Origin: Lachnospiraceae bacterium
GTDB taxonomy: Bacteria > Bacillota > Clostridia > Lachnospirales > Lachnospiraceae
DNA: 44,877 nt
Direction of reading: 5' to 3'
NCBI GenBank assembly: GCA_030523275.1
Contig: JAUNIX010000027.1
Location: 1-44,877, forward strand
Below the pieces are notes generated by a model. It was not told where the DNA came from and made no database searches. It saw only the letters and a list, made by a program, of their open reading frames with translations. Positions 24,453 through 32,772 of this stretch are shown here, in pieces. Made by a program: the position numbers and the translations under genes. The number at the start of each line of letters is the position of its first letter. Positions within the stretch are counted from its first letter, which is position 1.

Positions 24453-26888
24453 TTAATAACGAATTCGATCAACCAAAGACTCTTTTCTTACATTTCTACT
24501 AAGGATAAAAGATAAAATCATTTGTAGCAATCCAATCACAACAATCATAAGTAACATTTCCTGCCATGGAAAATGATATTGATGTAATCCAATGATACCT
24601 TTTTGTTTCGCTACATCAAACAATGCATATCCCATCGGAATTCCCAGAATCGTTGCTGCCAACACGGTACCAACCGTAAATATCAATCCTTCCATCTGCA
24701 GCATACGATTCAGTTGGTTATTGGTCATACCAATGGCCTGTAACATGCCAAATTCCTGTTTTCTTGTAATAATGCTGATAATCATTGTATTCGCCATATT
24801 CATGAATCCGATTAATCCTAAAATCGCAATTAATGAATAGCAACCTAATTTGACTGTTTTCATCTGAAATTGTATTGTGTTTAACATATCATCATAGGTT
24901 TGCATTTCTATATGATCTTTGGTTTGCAATAATGTTTCTAATTCTGCTTTTACATTTTCTTTGTCTTTCTCTTTGCAGTCTACCCATATCTCTCCGATTC
25001 CCTCATCGGTTAATCCTAACTTTTCATAAGTATCTTCCGTAATCACCCAATTTGCATTCGTTGATCCAAACGATCCTTGAATATTTCCAGAAAAATGACA
25101 GGAAGAGTCTTTGTTTTCTAAAATCGTCTCTAACTTTTGTCCTACCGAGTATCCATCCTCTCCCATAAAATAAGACCAGCCAAAAATAAAGCTATTATTT
25201 TTTGATGCTTTTTCATAGTCCAGATTTCCAATATTGGTATCTCTTTCTTTCTCACGATCAAACGATTCTTTATCATATACAAGAACGGAAGACAATCCTT
25301 TTGTCACTTTTCCTTCCTCATCTAGTTCTTTCATTACCAGCATTTTTCTTGTTTTTACCTCTGTCACTCCCGGTATACTTTGAATTTGTTTGATCATGCT
25401 CTCATTTAGAGGATTATGTTTTAAAACTTGATCAAGGTTATTTTCCGGGTATGCCTTATCATTGAGAGAATAATCCAAATCCAAATAAAATTGTCCATAT
25501 TCGACAGTTCTTCTTGTCTCATACTCTGCATCCATATTACTTACAAAACTTGCCAATGCCACAAATAATACACAGGACAATCCCATTGTGATGATGGTTG
25601 CTGCGGTTCTTTTTTTATTGCCGGAAATACTTGCCATCGTCATTTCTCTGACTCCAACTTTTTTATGACCTTTTCTTAACCCCTGCATTGCATTTTGATT
25701 TCCTTGAAAACGTATCGCTTCCACTGGAGAAATTTTTGCCACCATTCTCATTGGTTTGTTTAATGCCAGACGCACAGTGAGAAATGCAATAAATGCAACT
25801 CCAACCAGAATTGGAATCGAAAAAATATTAACTTCAATATGATCCATAGCATTTTGGATGGAATTTCCCTGATTCATAAACCATGAAAATACCAGTTTCC
25901 CAATCACACAGCCAGACAGCATCCCTAACGGAACTCCAATGATAGATAATAACATTCCTTCCAACATCACAATTTTCTTTAACTGCTTCTTTGTCGCACC
26001 CATCGCTTTGATTTTTCCGTATTCCTGAATTTTTTGTGCAATTCCCACTTGAAAAATATTGTAAATGACCACAATGGAAAAGAGAATCACAAAAAGAATG
26101 AGTATCGCTCCAACCACAATAATCTCTGTTCCCGGATCTGTCGCCCACAATAAATAAACGGAGTTTACTGCCACTGCTTTTGAATCAATGCCACATTTCT
26201 TTGCTAAATCATCAATGATTGTCTCAGCGTTGTCATAATTAATTCCCGTGTTTTTTCCTAATTTAAAATACGTATTATAGGTTCTGAAATTCTTTTCTAC
26301 TTGACTATTATAGAATTGTTCGGATACATAACCGACATATTCTTTTTTGGTTGAAGATGTTTCATTCTCCTTCATAAAACCACTAATCACAAATTTATTT
26401 TCATGGAATTTTACCTGATTGCTGATTCTACTTTTTAATGTGACAATATCCCCAATCTGTGGATTTTGCACACCTAAAGAATGAAAAAAGTCTTTTGTAC
26501 CCATAATCTCATTTGCCTTTTCCGGCTTTTGTCCTACTGCAATCTTTTTGTTCAAATTTGTCATCTCAGCCACAGTTTGATCGGTCCAATACAAATAACT
26601 ATCTGCATCACTATCTAATTCACCTGCATATGCCATTCGACCGATGGCTGTAAATTCACTGCGAAGTTTCATTTCATGAATTTGCTTTTCTGAGATATTT
26701 TTGTACACACCATAATAATCACCATAATAGTCTTTTGCATTGATTTTATTCGTTTTTATAATTCCATAGCAATAGCTGGATATAATCGTTAGAAGCATAG
26801 TCGTAAGAGTAATCGCAATAATAATCAAAATACTTCTTGTCTTGTTCTTTTTGTCATTGCTGATTGCAATATTTCTCAATGTTCTCAT
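24453..26888 (-). CDS. FtsX-type ABC transporter permease
   Basis: 811 residues, an internally duplicated FtsX/MacB-like permease. It has TM1 at ~17-41, a large outer domain to ~250, three TM helices (~253-279, ~305-332, ~350-372), then the same plan repeated: TM5 ~430-450, outer domain, and three TM helices from ~697. The cytoplasmic loop IQEYGKIKAMGATKKQLKKI and its repeat KQEFGMLQAIGMTNNQLNRM are the FtsX signatures. Such permeases move or sense antimicrobial peptides or lipids rather than import solutes. The start overlaps the ATPase stop by 4 bp (ATGA). Confidence 0.88.
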   Translation of the reverse strand: MRTLRNIAISNDKKNKTRSILIIIAITLTTMLLTIISSYCYGIIKTNKINAKDYYGDYYGVYKNISEKQIHEMKLRSEFTAIGRMAYAGELDSDADSYLYWTDQTVAEMTNLNKKIAVGQKPEKANEIMGTKDFFHSLGVQNPQIGDIVTLKSRISNQVKFHENKFVISGFMKENETSSTKKEYVGYVSEQFYNSQVEKNFRTYNTYFKLGKNTGINYDNAETIIDDLAKKCGIDSKAVAVNSVYLLWATDPGTEIIVVGAILILFVILFSIVVIYNIFQVGIAQKIQEYGKIKAMGATKKQLKKIVMLEGMLLSIIGVPLGMLSGCVIGKLVFSWFMNQGNSIQNAMDHIEVNIFSIPILVGVAFIAFLTVRLALNKPMRMVAKISPVEAIRFQGNQNAMQGLRKGHKKVGVREMTMASISGNKKRTAATIITMGLSCVLFVALASFVSNMDAEYETRRTVEYGQFYLDLDYSLNDKAYPENNLDQVLKHNPLNESMIKQIQSIPGVTEVKTRKMLVMKELDEEGKVTKGLSSVLVYDKESFDREKERDTNIGNLDYEKASKNNSFIFGWSYFMGEDGYSVGQKLETILENKDSSCHFSGNIQGSFGSTNANWVITEDTYEKLGLTDEGIGEIWVDCKEKDKENVKAELETLLQTKDHIEMQTYDDMLNTIQFQMKTVKLGCYSLIAILGLIGFMNMANTMIISIITRKQEFGMLQAIGMTNNQLNRMLQMEGLIFTVGTVLAATILGIPMGYALFDVAKQKGIIGLHQYHFPWQEMLLMIVVIGLLQMILSFILSRNVRKESLVDRIRY

Positions 26889-27559
26889 AGAGATTCCACC
26901 ACCTTCCCGTCGGCAATTAGAATCGTTCGATCTGCAATCTGGGCAATATCTTCATCATGTGTGATCATAACTAAAGTCTGTCCGTATTTTTGTGCCGACA
27001 TTTTCAAAAGTCCTACCACTTCGTCGCTGGTTTTGGAATCTAAGTTTCCTGTCGGTTCATCGGCAAGAATGATATCTGGTTTCGAAGCAATGGCTCTGGC
27101 AATGGCAACTCTCTGTTGCTGCCCGCCTGACAAAGTATTCGGAAGATTTTTCAATTTTTCTTCAATACCAAGTGTTTGGACGATGTCTTTCACAAATGCT
27201 TCATCCACATCTTTTCCATCTAACCCAATTGGCAATACGATATTTTCCCAAACATTAATCGAAGACACTAAATTAAACGCCTGAAAGATAAATCCAATTT
27301 TTCTTCTTCGAAAAACAGCCAATTCTTCCTCTTTCATCTGAAATAAATCATGATTGCCGATCAAAACTTTTCCTTTCGTTGGATTATCAAGACCTCCTAA
27401 CATATGCAACAAAGTACTTTTTCCCGAACCAGATTTTCCAATAATAGTCACAAATTCGCCACGATCAATCGAAAGATTCACATCCTGTACGGCTTGAACT
27501 TGATTCTCACCCGTTCCATATATTTTATATAAATGTTCTGTTCTAAGAATTTTTTCCAT
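26885..27559 (-). CDS. ABC transporter ATP-binding protein (MacB/LolD type)
   Basis: 224 residues from the ATG preceded by GAGGAAAAGGAA. All nucleotide-binding motifs are present: Walker A GKSGSGKST (~39), Q-loop FIFQAFNL, signature LSGGQQQRVAIARA (~140), Walker B DIILADEPTGNLD (~158) and the H-loop MITHDE. Its size and sequence type are of the MacB/BceA/LolD group that pairs with FtsX-type permeases. It lies downstream of the two-component genes, separated from them by the toxin locus and an inverted repeat. Confidence 0.93.
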   Translation of the reverse strand: MEKILRTEHLYKIYGTGENQVQAVQDVNLSIDRGEFVTIIGKSGSGKSTLLHMLGGLDNPTKGKVLIGNHDLFQMKEEELAVFRRRKIGFIFQAFNLVSSINVWENIVLPIGLDGKDVDEAFVKDIVQTLGIEEKLKNLPNTLSGGQQQRVAIARAIASKPDIILADEPTGNLDSKTSDEVVGLLKMSAQKYGQTLVMITHDEDIAQIADRTILIADGKVVESL

Positions 27560-27587
27560 TTCCTTTTCCTCGCTTTCTTTTGATACT

Positions 27588-27616
27588 ATTATCTTAACTC
27601 CTGAATCTTTCGTCTT
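27588..27616 (-). promoter_or_regulatory. Possible promoter of the ABC genes
   Basis: Minus strand: -10 GATAAT (27588-27593) and a poor -35 AAGACG (27611-27616), 17-bp spacer. A weak -35 fits an activator-dependent promoter. Confidence 0.35.
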
Positions 27617-27634
27617 ACTTTCAAAACACAAAAA

Positions 27635-27658
27635 AAGTCTTACGTTTTTGTAAGACTT
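27635..27658 (-). promoter_or_regulatory. Inverted repeat: response-regulator site or terminator
   Basis: Perfect 9-bp stem AAGTCTTAC/GTAAGACTT with a 6-base loop. On the minus strand the centre reads TTACA-AAAA-CGTAA, one base off the TNACA-N4-TGTAA consensus described for BceR-type regulators. A T-run follows on the minus strand, so it could equally be a terminator. Confidence 0.55.
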
Positions 27659-27758
27659 GCTATAACTTAAACTCTATGTCTCATTAAATATTATCGATAT
27701 AATTTCCAAATTTACCCTTTATTTTTTTCTCTCTATATATTATTATAAATTCAGAAAA

Positions 27759-27764
27759 TATAAT
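27759..27764 (+). promoter_or_regulatory. -10 element for the toxin mRNA
   Basis: TATAAT at 27759-27764, about 85 bp before the toxin ATG. The -35 region (TATATT) is poor. Confidence 0.4.
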
Positions 27765-27847
27765 AATCACAATGATAAATATATTTATCTGGAGAACCGA
27801 GGGGCGATATGTCAGTTTCCGGATACTCATGAAGGGAGCTGGTGCCA

Positions 27848-27925
27848 ATGATTACATATAATGATTTATTTACATTCGTAATTATGCTTTGTGCTGTTAT
27901 AACTCTTGTTAGATACAAAAAATAG
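27848..27925 (+). CDS. Putative holin-like toxin peptide, type I TA-like
   Basis: 25 residues (MITYNDLFTFVIMLCAV then ITLVRYKK): a short polar N-terminus, one membrane helix (~7-22) and a basic tail. It matches the small 'putative holin-like toxin' (Hol_Tox) peptides of Firmicutes, which recall TxpA/Fst type I toxins. AAGGGAG is 9 bp before the ATG. The mRNA leader and the region beyond the gene hold nested complementary blocks, and an antisense promoter faces it from 28051. Toxicity is inferred from the family. Confidence 0.75.
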   Translation: MITYNDLFTFVIMLCAVITLVRYKK

Positions 27926-28016
27926 CGCCCTCTGTCTGGTAAACTAAGGCACTATTTTTATAATACAAATTACTTTACCGGAAGCTAGGTGTACGCTAGC
28001 TATCGGTTCTCTTGTT
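27915..28016 (-). ncRNA. Candidate antisense RNA of the toxin locus
   Basis: Predicted ~100-base minus-strand RNA running from the promoter at 28023-28051 to the shared terminator. It contains the hairpin AGCTAGCGTACACCTAGCT and overlaps the toxin 3' end. Predicted from promoter and terminator only. Confidence 0.6.
27917..27959. terminator. Bidirectional terminator shared by toxin and antisense RNA
   Basis: AAAAAATAGCGCC (27917-27929) pairs with GGCACTATTTTT (27948-27959) with one mismatch. T-runs on both strands let it end the toxin mRNA and the opposing antisense RNA; it overlaps the toxin's last codons. Confidence 0.7.
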
Positions 28017-28022
28017 AAATAT

Positions 28023-28051
28023 ATTATATTTGATATTTCTAAAACTGTCAA
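28023..28051 (-). promoter_or_regulatory. Consensus promoter of the antisense RNA
   Basis: Minus strand: TTGACA (28046-28051), 17-bp spacer, TATAAT (28023-28028). It is a perfect sigma-A consensus, far stronger than the toxin promoter, with no minus-strand gene directly behind it. Confidence 0.85.
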
Positions 28052-28112
28052 TCAACCTCATCTATGTATTTTATATAACTATTTTTATATTCAAATCAAA
28101 CCTTATAAAATA

Positions 28113-29348
28113 TTATATATAAGGTAATTGAATGATAAACATTGCCCCTATTCCCTTCGAACCAGATGTCACTCGAATTGTCCCATGATGTCGGTTAATA
28201 ATTTCCCTGGTGAGGTAAAGCCCTACACCAGAACCCTTTTCTGCTTTTACCACATCCGAATCTCCGCGATAAAACCGCTGAAATACTTTATTGTATTCTG
28301 ATTTGGGAATCCCAATTCCCTGATCTTCAATTTCTAATCTCAAAAATGTCGTTCGCTTTATCATTCTTAAATGAATTTCTGTAGACTCAGGGCTGTATTT
28401 GATTGCATTTTCCAAAACATTAATAATTGCCTCTCCAAGCCATTTTGAATCATGGGCAAAAGAAAGCTCCTCCAATTCTTCTTCTGCATCCATATCGATC
28501 ATAATATCTTTTTCTAGTGCCTTTTCATATACACGGTTCACTGCCTGAATTAGTGTATCAAAAAAGCAAGATTCTGTTTTTTTAATTTCAATCATTCCAA
28601 TTTCCATTCTGGAAATATTCATCAATGCGGATACCAAATCTTCAATCCCTGATAATTGATTTCTGCATCTTTGTGTAAATTCAATCTGTTCTTCTTTCGT
28701 CAATTTTCCCTGCTGTAAAATCTCAAAACTAGTTTTTAAGGCAGCAACTGGTGTTTTTAATTGGTGAGAAAGGTCAGTCACGAATGATTTTGTCTCCTCT
28801 TTTTCTCTGCGAAGTCGTTCGTGAAGTAATTGAAGCATACTACCCAGGGAATCCAATTCCATATAAAATCTTTCCAGTTCTTTATGCTCAAATCGATTGA
28901 ATGAAAACGTATCTTCTGCAAATTCCTCTTTTTTAAAATCCGTCACCATCTTCTCTAACATTTGAATTTCTTTCAAATCTTGTTTCTGATTTTTTCGATA
29001 GAGTAAAATAAGAATCCCTGTTCCAATCACAAAACAACTCAAAGATAAGAAAATAATATTTGAACTATGTATCAAAAAACTCTTATATATTTCATTTCCA
29101 TCCTGAAGATGATAGCCATATTGCTCTAAGAAATCCTCTCCTTTTGAAATATCTCTATATTGTCCCTTTAAAATTTCGGTCACACTCGTTTCTATTTTAT
29201 CTGTTGAAAGGACATGTTCAATGACTGTCATCTTTTCCAGGTAGTTTTCATATTCAATGTAAATTAATGCTAAATCCAATACAAACAACATCAAAAAGAT
29301 AACAACGATTATTTGTAAGATTCTTATTTTCGTTATTTTATCACTCAT
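28113..29348 (-). CDS. Sensor histidine kinase
   Basis: 411 residues. TM1 is ~10-32, an outer loop of ~60 residues follows, and TM2 is ~95-117. The cytoplasmic part has the H-box SFVTDLSHQLKTPVAAL (His195), the N-box INVLENAIKYS, G1 DQGIGIP and G2 GSGVGLYLT. The outer loop is larger than in BceS-type intramembrane kinases, so direct sensing of a ligand is possible. The start overlaps the response-regulator stop by 4 bp (ATGA). It probably responds to envelope or peptide stress with the ABC exporter downstream. Confidence 0.93.
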   Translation of the reverse strand: MSDKITKIRILQIIVVIFLMLFVLDLALIYIEYENYLEKMTVIEHVLSTDKIETSVTEILKGQYRDISKGEDFLEQYGYHLQDGNEIYKSFLIHSSNIIFLSLSCFVIGTGILILLYRKNQKQDLKEIQMLEKMVTDFKKEEFAEDTFSFNRFEHKELERFYMELDSLGSMLQLLHERLRREKEETKSFVTDLSHQLKTPVAALKTSFEILQQGKLTKEEQIEFTQRCRNQLSGIEDLVSALMNISRMEIGMIEIKKTESCFFDTLIQAVNRVYEKALEKDIMIDMDAEEELEELSFAHDSKWLGEAIINVLENAIKYSPESTEIHLRMIKRTTFLRLEIEDQGIGIPKSEYNKVFQRFYRGDSDVVKAEKGSGVGLYLTREIINRHHGTIRVTSGSKGIGAMFIIQLPYI

Positions 29349-30037
29349 CGTCGTTCACATTCCTTATTCCAGACATAGCCCAATCCTCGAATATTTTTAA
29401 TATATTCAGGATTTTTTACATCCTCTTCAATTTTCTCTCTTAATCTTCTAATATTGACTGCAATCGTATTTGCCTCCACAAATTCTCCATCAATATCAAA
29501 CAATTGCTCTAACAACTGTTTTTTGGATAGAATCTGTTTTGGATGTTCGAAAAAGAATAACAGTAACTTCCATTCATTCTTTGTCAAAGATATTTCTTCT
29601 TCTCCCCGGTAAACTTTCATCTCTTTTTTTGAGAAACGAATCTGCCCTGATTGTATCCATGTTTCTTCTTCCTTTGTCTGCTTTTTAAAAAAAGCTTGCA
29701 CTTTTAATCCTAGAACAGAAAGGCTAAATGGTTTTGTAATATAATCATCTGCGCCAGACTCATAGCCCATGACCTGATCGGTCTCTTGGTCAAGCGCTGT
29801 CAAGCAGATAATATGAACATTACTTTCCTTTCGAATCTTTTGAATAAAATCAAGTCCATTTCCGTCGGGAAGATTAATATCACAAATAACCAAACAAATC
29901 GGTTTCTCTTGAAACACACACCAAGCTTCCTTTACACTTTTGCAGGAAAAAACTTGATACCCTTGCTTTTCAAGCGTAAAACTGATTCCGCGATTGACAC
30001 TGTCATCATCTTCTACTAATAAAATACTTTTTTCCAC
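29345..30037 (-). CDS. OmpR-family response regulator
   Basis: 230 residues, probable GTG start behind AGGGGG. The receiver domain (1-118) has the acidic pocket EDD (9-11), phospho-acceptor Asp53 (VICDINLPDGNG), Thr80 and Lys102 (YITKPFS). The C-terminal winged helix (~130-226) ends NTIAVNIRRLREKIEE and IRGLGYVW as in OmpR/PhoB proteins. It forms a coupled pair with the kinase gene and likely controls the ABC genes beyond the toxin locus. Confidence 0.93.
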   Translation of the reverse strand: MEKSILLVEDDDSVNRGISFTLEKQGYQVFSCKSVKEAWCVFQEKPICLVICDINLPDGNGLDFIQKIRKESNVHIICLTALDQETDQVMGYESGADDYITKPFSLSVLGLKVQAFFKKQTKEEETWIQSGQIRFSKKEMKVYRGEEEISLTKNEWKLLLFFFEHPKQILSKKQLLEQLFDIDGEFVEANTIAVNIRRLREKIEEDVKNPEYIKNIRGLGYVWNKECERR

Positions 30038-30186
30038 AATGGTGTCCCCCTGCTGATAAAATTATCCACATTTTTATAAAATAATAACCATTTTTATTAT
30101 AAATTGCAATATCATTTCACCTCCAAACAAATCACACTTTACATGATTCGTATGCATGATAAATCGAATTGCCTTCGCGTAAACCA
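30038..30186. other. Leader region of the two-component operon
   Basis: Minus strand: GGAGGTGAA is followed by a possible 13-codon ORF (MILQFIIKMVIIL) starting near 30113, too short to be sure of. The region is AT-rich; TATAAT-like sequences are present without a matching -35. No known riboswitch was seen. Confidence 0.35.
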
Positions 30187-30280
30187 GATGAAACATGCTC
30201 TGCGAGTTTCATCGGTTCGCGTGCGGCGGCAAATGGAAATGCAAGTGTTTCCTCTTACCTTGTGCTTTCGTGTAAAAAAA
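30187..30280. repeat. Dispersed structured repeat, copy 1
   Basis: About 91 bp, roughly 70-75% identical by eye to 44057-44149. It holds a perfect hairpin GATGAAAC...GTTTCATC (30187-30213), and flanking TTGCC...CGCG...ACC blocks extend this stem. A second hairpin lies around GGCAAATGGAAA. It sits just beyond the por terminator on the minus strand. The family is unnamed to me. Confidence 0.7.
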
Positions 30281-30281
30281 T

Positions 30282-30325
30282 ACTGCTACCAAAATTTTTC
30301 ACTTCTGATAGCAGCATTTTTTCTA
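30282..30325 (-). terminator. por operon terminator
   Basis: Stem ACTGCTA (30282-30288) / TAGCAG (30309-30314) flanked by A and T runs, 9 bp past the porB stop; on the minus strand it ends in TTTTTTT. Confidence 0.8.
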
Positions 30326-30333
30326 TCTATGTT

Positions 30334-31269
30334 TTATTTACATTTCTTTAATAAGGACTCCCATCTCTTATCAACTTCCTTTTGGAACTCTTCAAGCAGA
30401 TATTCGTTTTCTTTCTTGAATAAATGTTTAAATCTTCCCTGTGGACGTAAGAAATCTTCGATTGGAAGCTTTTTCTTTGGTTCATAGGATAGATGATACT
30501 CTCCTTCGATTACTTCGAATAAAGGCCAATAACAAGTTTCTACGCCTAATTCACAAATATCTATGATTTCCGGTGTATTGTATCTCCATCCACGTGGACA
30601 TGGTGCCATAATATTTAAGAACGCAGCACCAGGTGTATAAATCGCTTTTTCCGCCTTAATATGTAAGTCTTTGAAGTTTTGTACAAATGTTGTCTGTGCC
30701 GCATATGGAATATCATGTTCCACCAAAATATTCGTTAAATCTTTACGATTCTGTGGTTTTCCTGCGCTCTGACTTCCAACAGGAGTTGTTGTCGTATCAG
30801 CATACATTGGTGTAGCAGAGGAACGCTGAATACCTGTATTCATGTAAGCACCATTGTCATAACAAACATATACAAAGTCATGATTACGTTCTACTGCACC
30901 TGATAAAGACTGGAAACCAATATCATAAGTACCACCATCACCACCAAATGTAATAAATTTAAAGTTTTCGTCTTCTTTTAATTTTCCTTTTTTCTTTAAT
31001 ACATTATAAGCACCTTCGACACCACTGATCGTAGCCCCTGCATTTTCAAATGCATTGTGGATATAGCTATCTTTCCATGCTGTATATGGATACATAAAAG
31101 TAGATACTTCCATACATCCTGTTGCATTACCGATAACAGCATGATCTCCCGGATGAAGGGCTCTTAATACATTTCTAGCTGCAATCGTACCGCCACAGCC
31201 TGCACACATTCTATGTCCTGGAGCAAGACGTTCTGGTCTGCTCATAATTTCTTTAAAATTATAACTCAT
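30334..31269 (-). CDS. porB: 2-oxoacid (pyruvate):ferredoxin oxidoreductase, beta subunit
   Basis: 311 residues. This is the thiamine-diphosphate-binding subunit: MCAGCGGTIAARNVLRAL near 21-38 carries two of the cluster Cys, followed by GNATGCMEV, the TPP motif FGGDGGTYDIGFQSLSGA and YDNGAYMNTGIQRS. With PorA, C and D it oxidises pyruvate (or another 2-oxoacid) to acyl-CoA and CO2, reducing ferredoxin. It is the last gene of porCDAB. Pyruvate is the likeliest substrate, but a 2-ketoisovalerate enzyme cannot be excluded. Confidence 0.88.
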   Translation of the reverse strand: MSYNFKEIMSRPERLAPGHRMCAGCGGTIAARNVLRALHPGDHAVIGNATGCMEVSTFMYPYTAWKDSYIHNAFENAGATISGVEGAYNVLKKKGKLKEDENFKFITFGGDGGTYDIGFQSLSGAVERNHDFVYVCYDNGAYMNTGIQRSSATPMYADTTTTPVGSQSAGKPQNRKDLTNILVEHDIPYAAQTTFVQNFKDLHIKAEKAIYTPGAAFLNIMAPCPRGWRYNTPEIIDICELGVETCYWPLFEVIEGEYHLSYEPKKKLPIEDFLRPQGRFKHLFKKENEYLLEEFQKEVDKRWESLLKKCK

Positions 31270-31287
31270 TTTTCTTCTCCTTTACGT

Positions 31288-32469
31288 CTACTCTCTGACA
31301 CCCATATAACGGTATGTATCGCCAGTTTCACCAGTTTCTGCAATTCTTTCTAATTCTGCATATACTTGTTCCATATCTTCTACACGGACATCTCTTCCAC
31401 CCAAACCATAGACAATATTAATTGCATATGCCTGAGAGCGTGCTCTAAATAAGGCTGCCATAACCTCAGCTCCCAAAGGACCACCATGATCACTAAAACT
31501 ATCTGCACGGTCCATCACTGCAACGGCTTTTACATTGGCAAGTGCTGCTGCGATTTCTTCCGCTGGGAATGGACGGAAGACACGAACTTTTAACAAACCG
31601 ACTTTTTTGCCTTGTTCACGTAATTGGTCAATCGCATCTTTGGTTGTTCCTGCTGCAGATCCGATCATCACAACTGCATACTCTGCATCATCCAAACGAT
31701 ATTCTTCAAATAAGCCATATTCTCTGCCAGATACTGCTGCAAATTCCTTTGCAACATCCAAAATAACCTGTTTAGAATTTTTCATTGCCTCTGCCTGAGC
31801 ACGTTTTGCTTCCATATAGTAATCGGTTACTGAATATGGACCAACAGCAGTCGGACATTCTGGATTTAATAAATAATTTTCTGGTTCGTATTCTCCCACA
31901 AAATCTTTGACTTCTTTATCTTCTAACAATGTAATATTTTCTACTGCATGTGATGTAATAAAACCATCCTGACAGATCATGATCGGAAGTTTTACATCTT
32001 TATGTTCTGAAATGCGGAACGCTTGTACCATATTATCATATGCTTCCTGATTATTTTCCGCATAAATCTGAATCCATCCGGAATCTCTTGCACCCATAGA
32101 ATCAGAATGGTCACAGTTAATATTAATTGGACCAGATAATGCACGGTTTACGAGTGCCAAAGCAACTGGAAGACGATTTGATGCTGCTACATATAATTCT
32201 TCCCACATCAATGCCAAACCACAAGAAGATGTTGCGGTTAAAGCTCTTGCACCGGCTGCAGATGCACCAATCGTTGCACTCATAGAACTATGTTCTGATT
32301 CTACCGGAATAAACTCTGTATCAACCTGTCCATTTGCTACAAAGGAAGCAAAATACTGTGGAATCTCTGTAGATGGTGTGATTGGAAACGCAGGAAATAC
32401 ATCAGGGTTGATCTGACGCAATGCGTAAGCGACTGCTTCATTACCAGATAAACGATCTCTCTTTGCCAT
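31288..32469 (-). CDS. porA: 2-oxoacid (pyruvate):ferredoxin oxidoreductase, alpha subunit
   Basis: 393 residues from the ATG after GGAGGGATTCTAAA, one base beyond the porD stop. The alpha subunit contains the pyrimidine-binding part of the TPP site: GNEAVAYALRQINPDVFPAFPITPSTEIP at the N-terminus and EHSSMSATIGASAAGARALTATSS (~60-84), then a domain with LLKVRVFRPFPAEEIAAAL. A longer frame running upstream overlaps porD and lacks a better ribosome site. Confidence 0.88.
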   Translation of the reverse strand: MAKRDRLSGNEAVAYALRQINPDVFPAFPITPSTEIPQYFASFVANGQVDTEFIPVESEHSSMSATIGASAAGARALTATSSCGLALMWEELYVAASNRLPVALALVNRALSGPININCDHSDSMGARDSGWIQIYAENNQEAYDNMVQAFRISEHKDVKLPIMICQDGFITSHAVENITLLEDKEVKDFVGEYEPENYLLNPECPTAVGPYSVTDYYMEAKRAQAEAMKNSKQVILDVAKEFAAVSGREYGLFEEYRLDDAEYAVVMIGSAAGTTKDAIDQLREQGKKVGLLKVRVFRPFPAEEIAAALANVKAVAVMDRADSFSDHGGPLGAEVMAALFRARSQAYAINIVYGLGGRDVRVEDMEQVYAELERIAETGETGDTYRYMGVRE

Positions 32470-32470
32470 T

Positions 32471-32770
32471 TTAGAATCCCTCCATTTCAATTGCACCAAA
32501 TGGGCACACATGAGCACAAATTCCGCACCCTTTGCAATGCTCTACGTCAACAGATACTCTTTCTTTTCCATCATATGGGATTGCGCTGTCAGGACATACC
32601 TGCACGCATAATAAACACTGTCTGCATTCTTTTTCATTTACATGAGGTTTGATCGCAGTCCATTCACCTGTATGAAATTCCTTAGCAGTTCCACCTTCAT
32701 GAATCATCATGCCTTCTGTCAAATCCTGCCAAGGTGCTTTTAAATGTAATTTTTCTAAATCTACTGCCAT
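32471..32770 (-). CDS. porD: 2-oxoacid:ferredoxin oxidoreductase, delta (ferredoxin-like) subunit
   Basis: 99 residues with two [4Fe-4S] motifs: CRQCLLCVQVCPDSAI (~51-66) and CKGCGICAHVCPFGAI (~79-94). These pass electrons from the TPP site to external ferredoxin. A stand-alone delta subunit marks the four-subunit enzyme. It starts 2 bp after the porC stop. Confidence 0.92.
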   Translation of the reverse strand: MAVDLEKLHLKAPWQDLTEGMMIHEGGTAKEFHTGEWTAIKPHVNEKECRQCLLCVQVCPDSAIPYDGKERVSVDVEHCKGCGICAHVCPFGAIEMEGF

Positions 32771-32772
32771 GA

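Noticed and set aside
28113..30037. Classic BceRS module
   Set aside because: The kinase has a ~60-residue outer loop and the permease is a duplicated 8-helix type, unlike BceS and BceB. Only the possible operator recalls that system.
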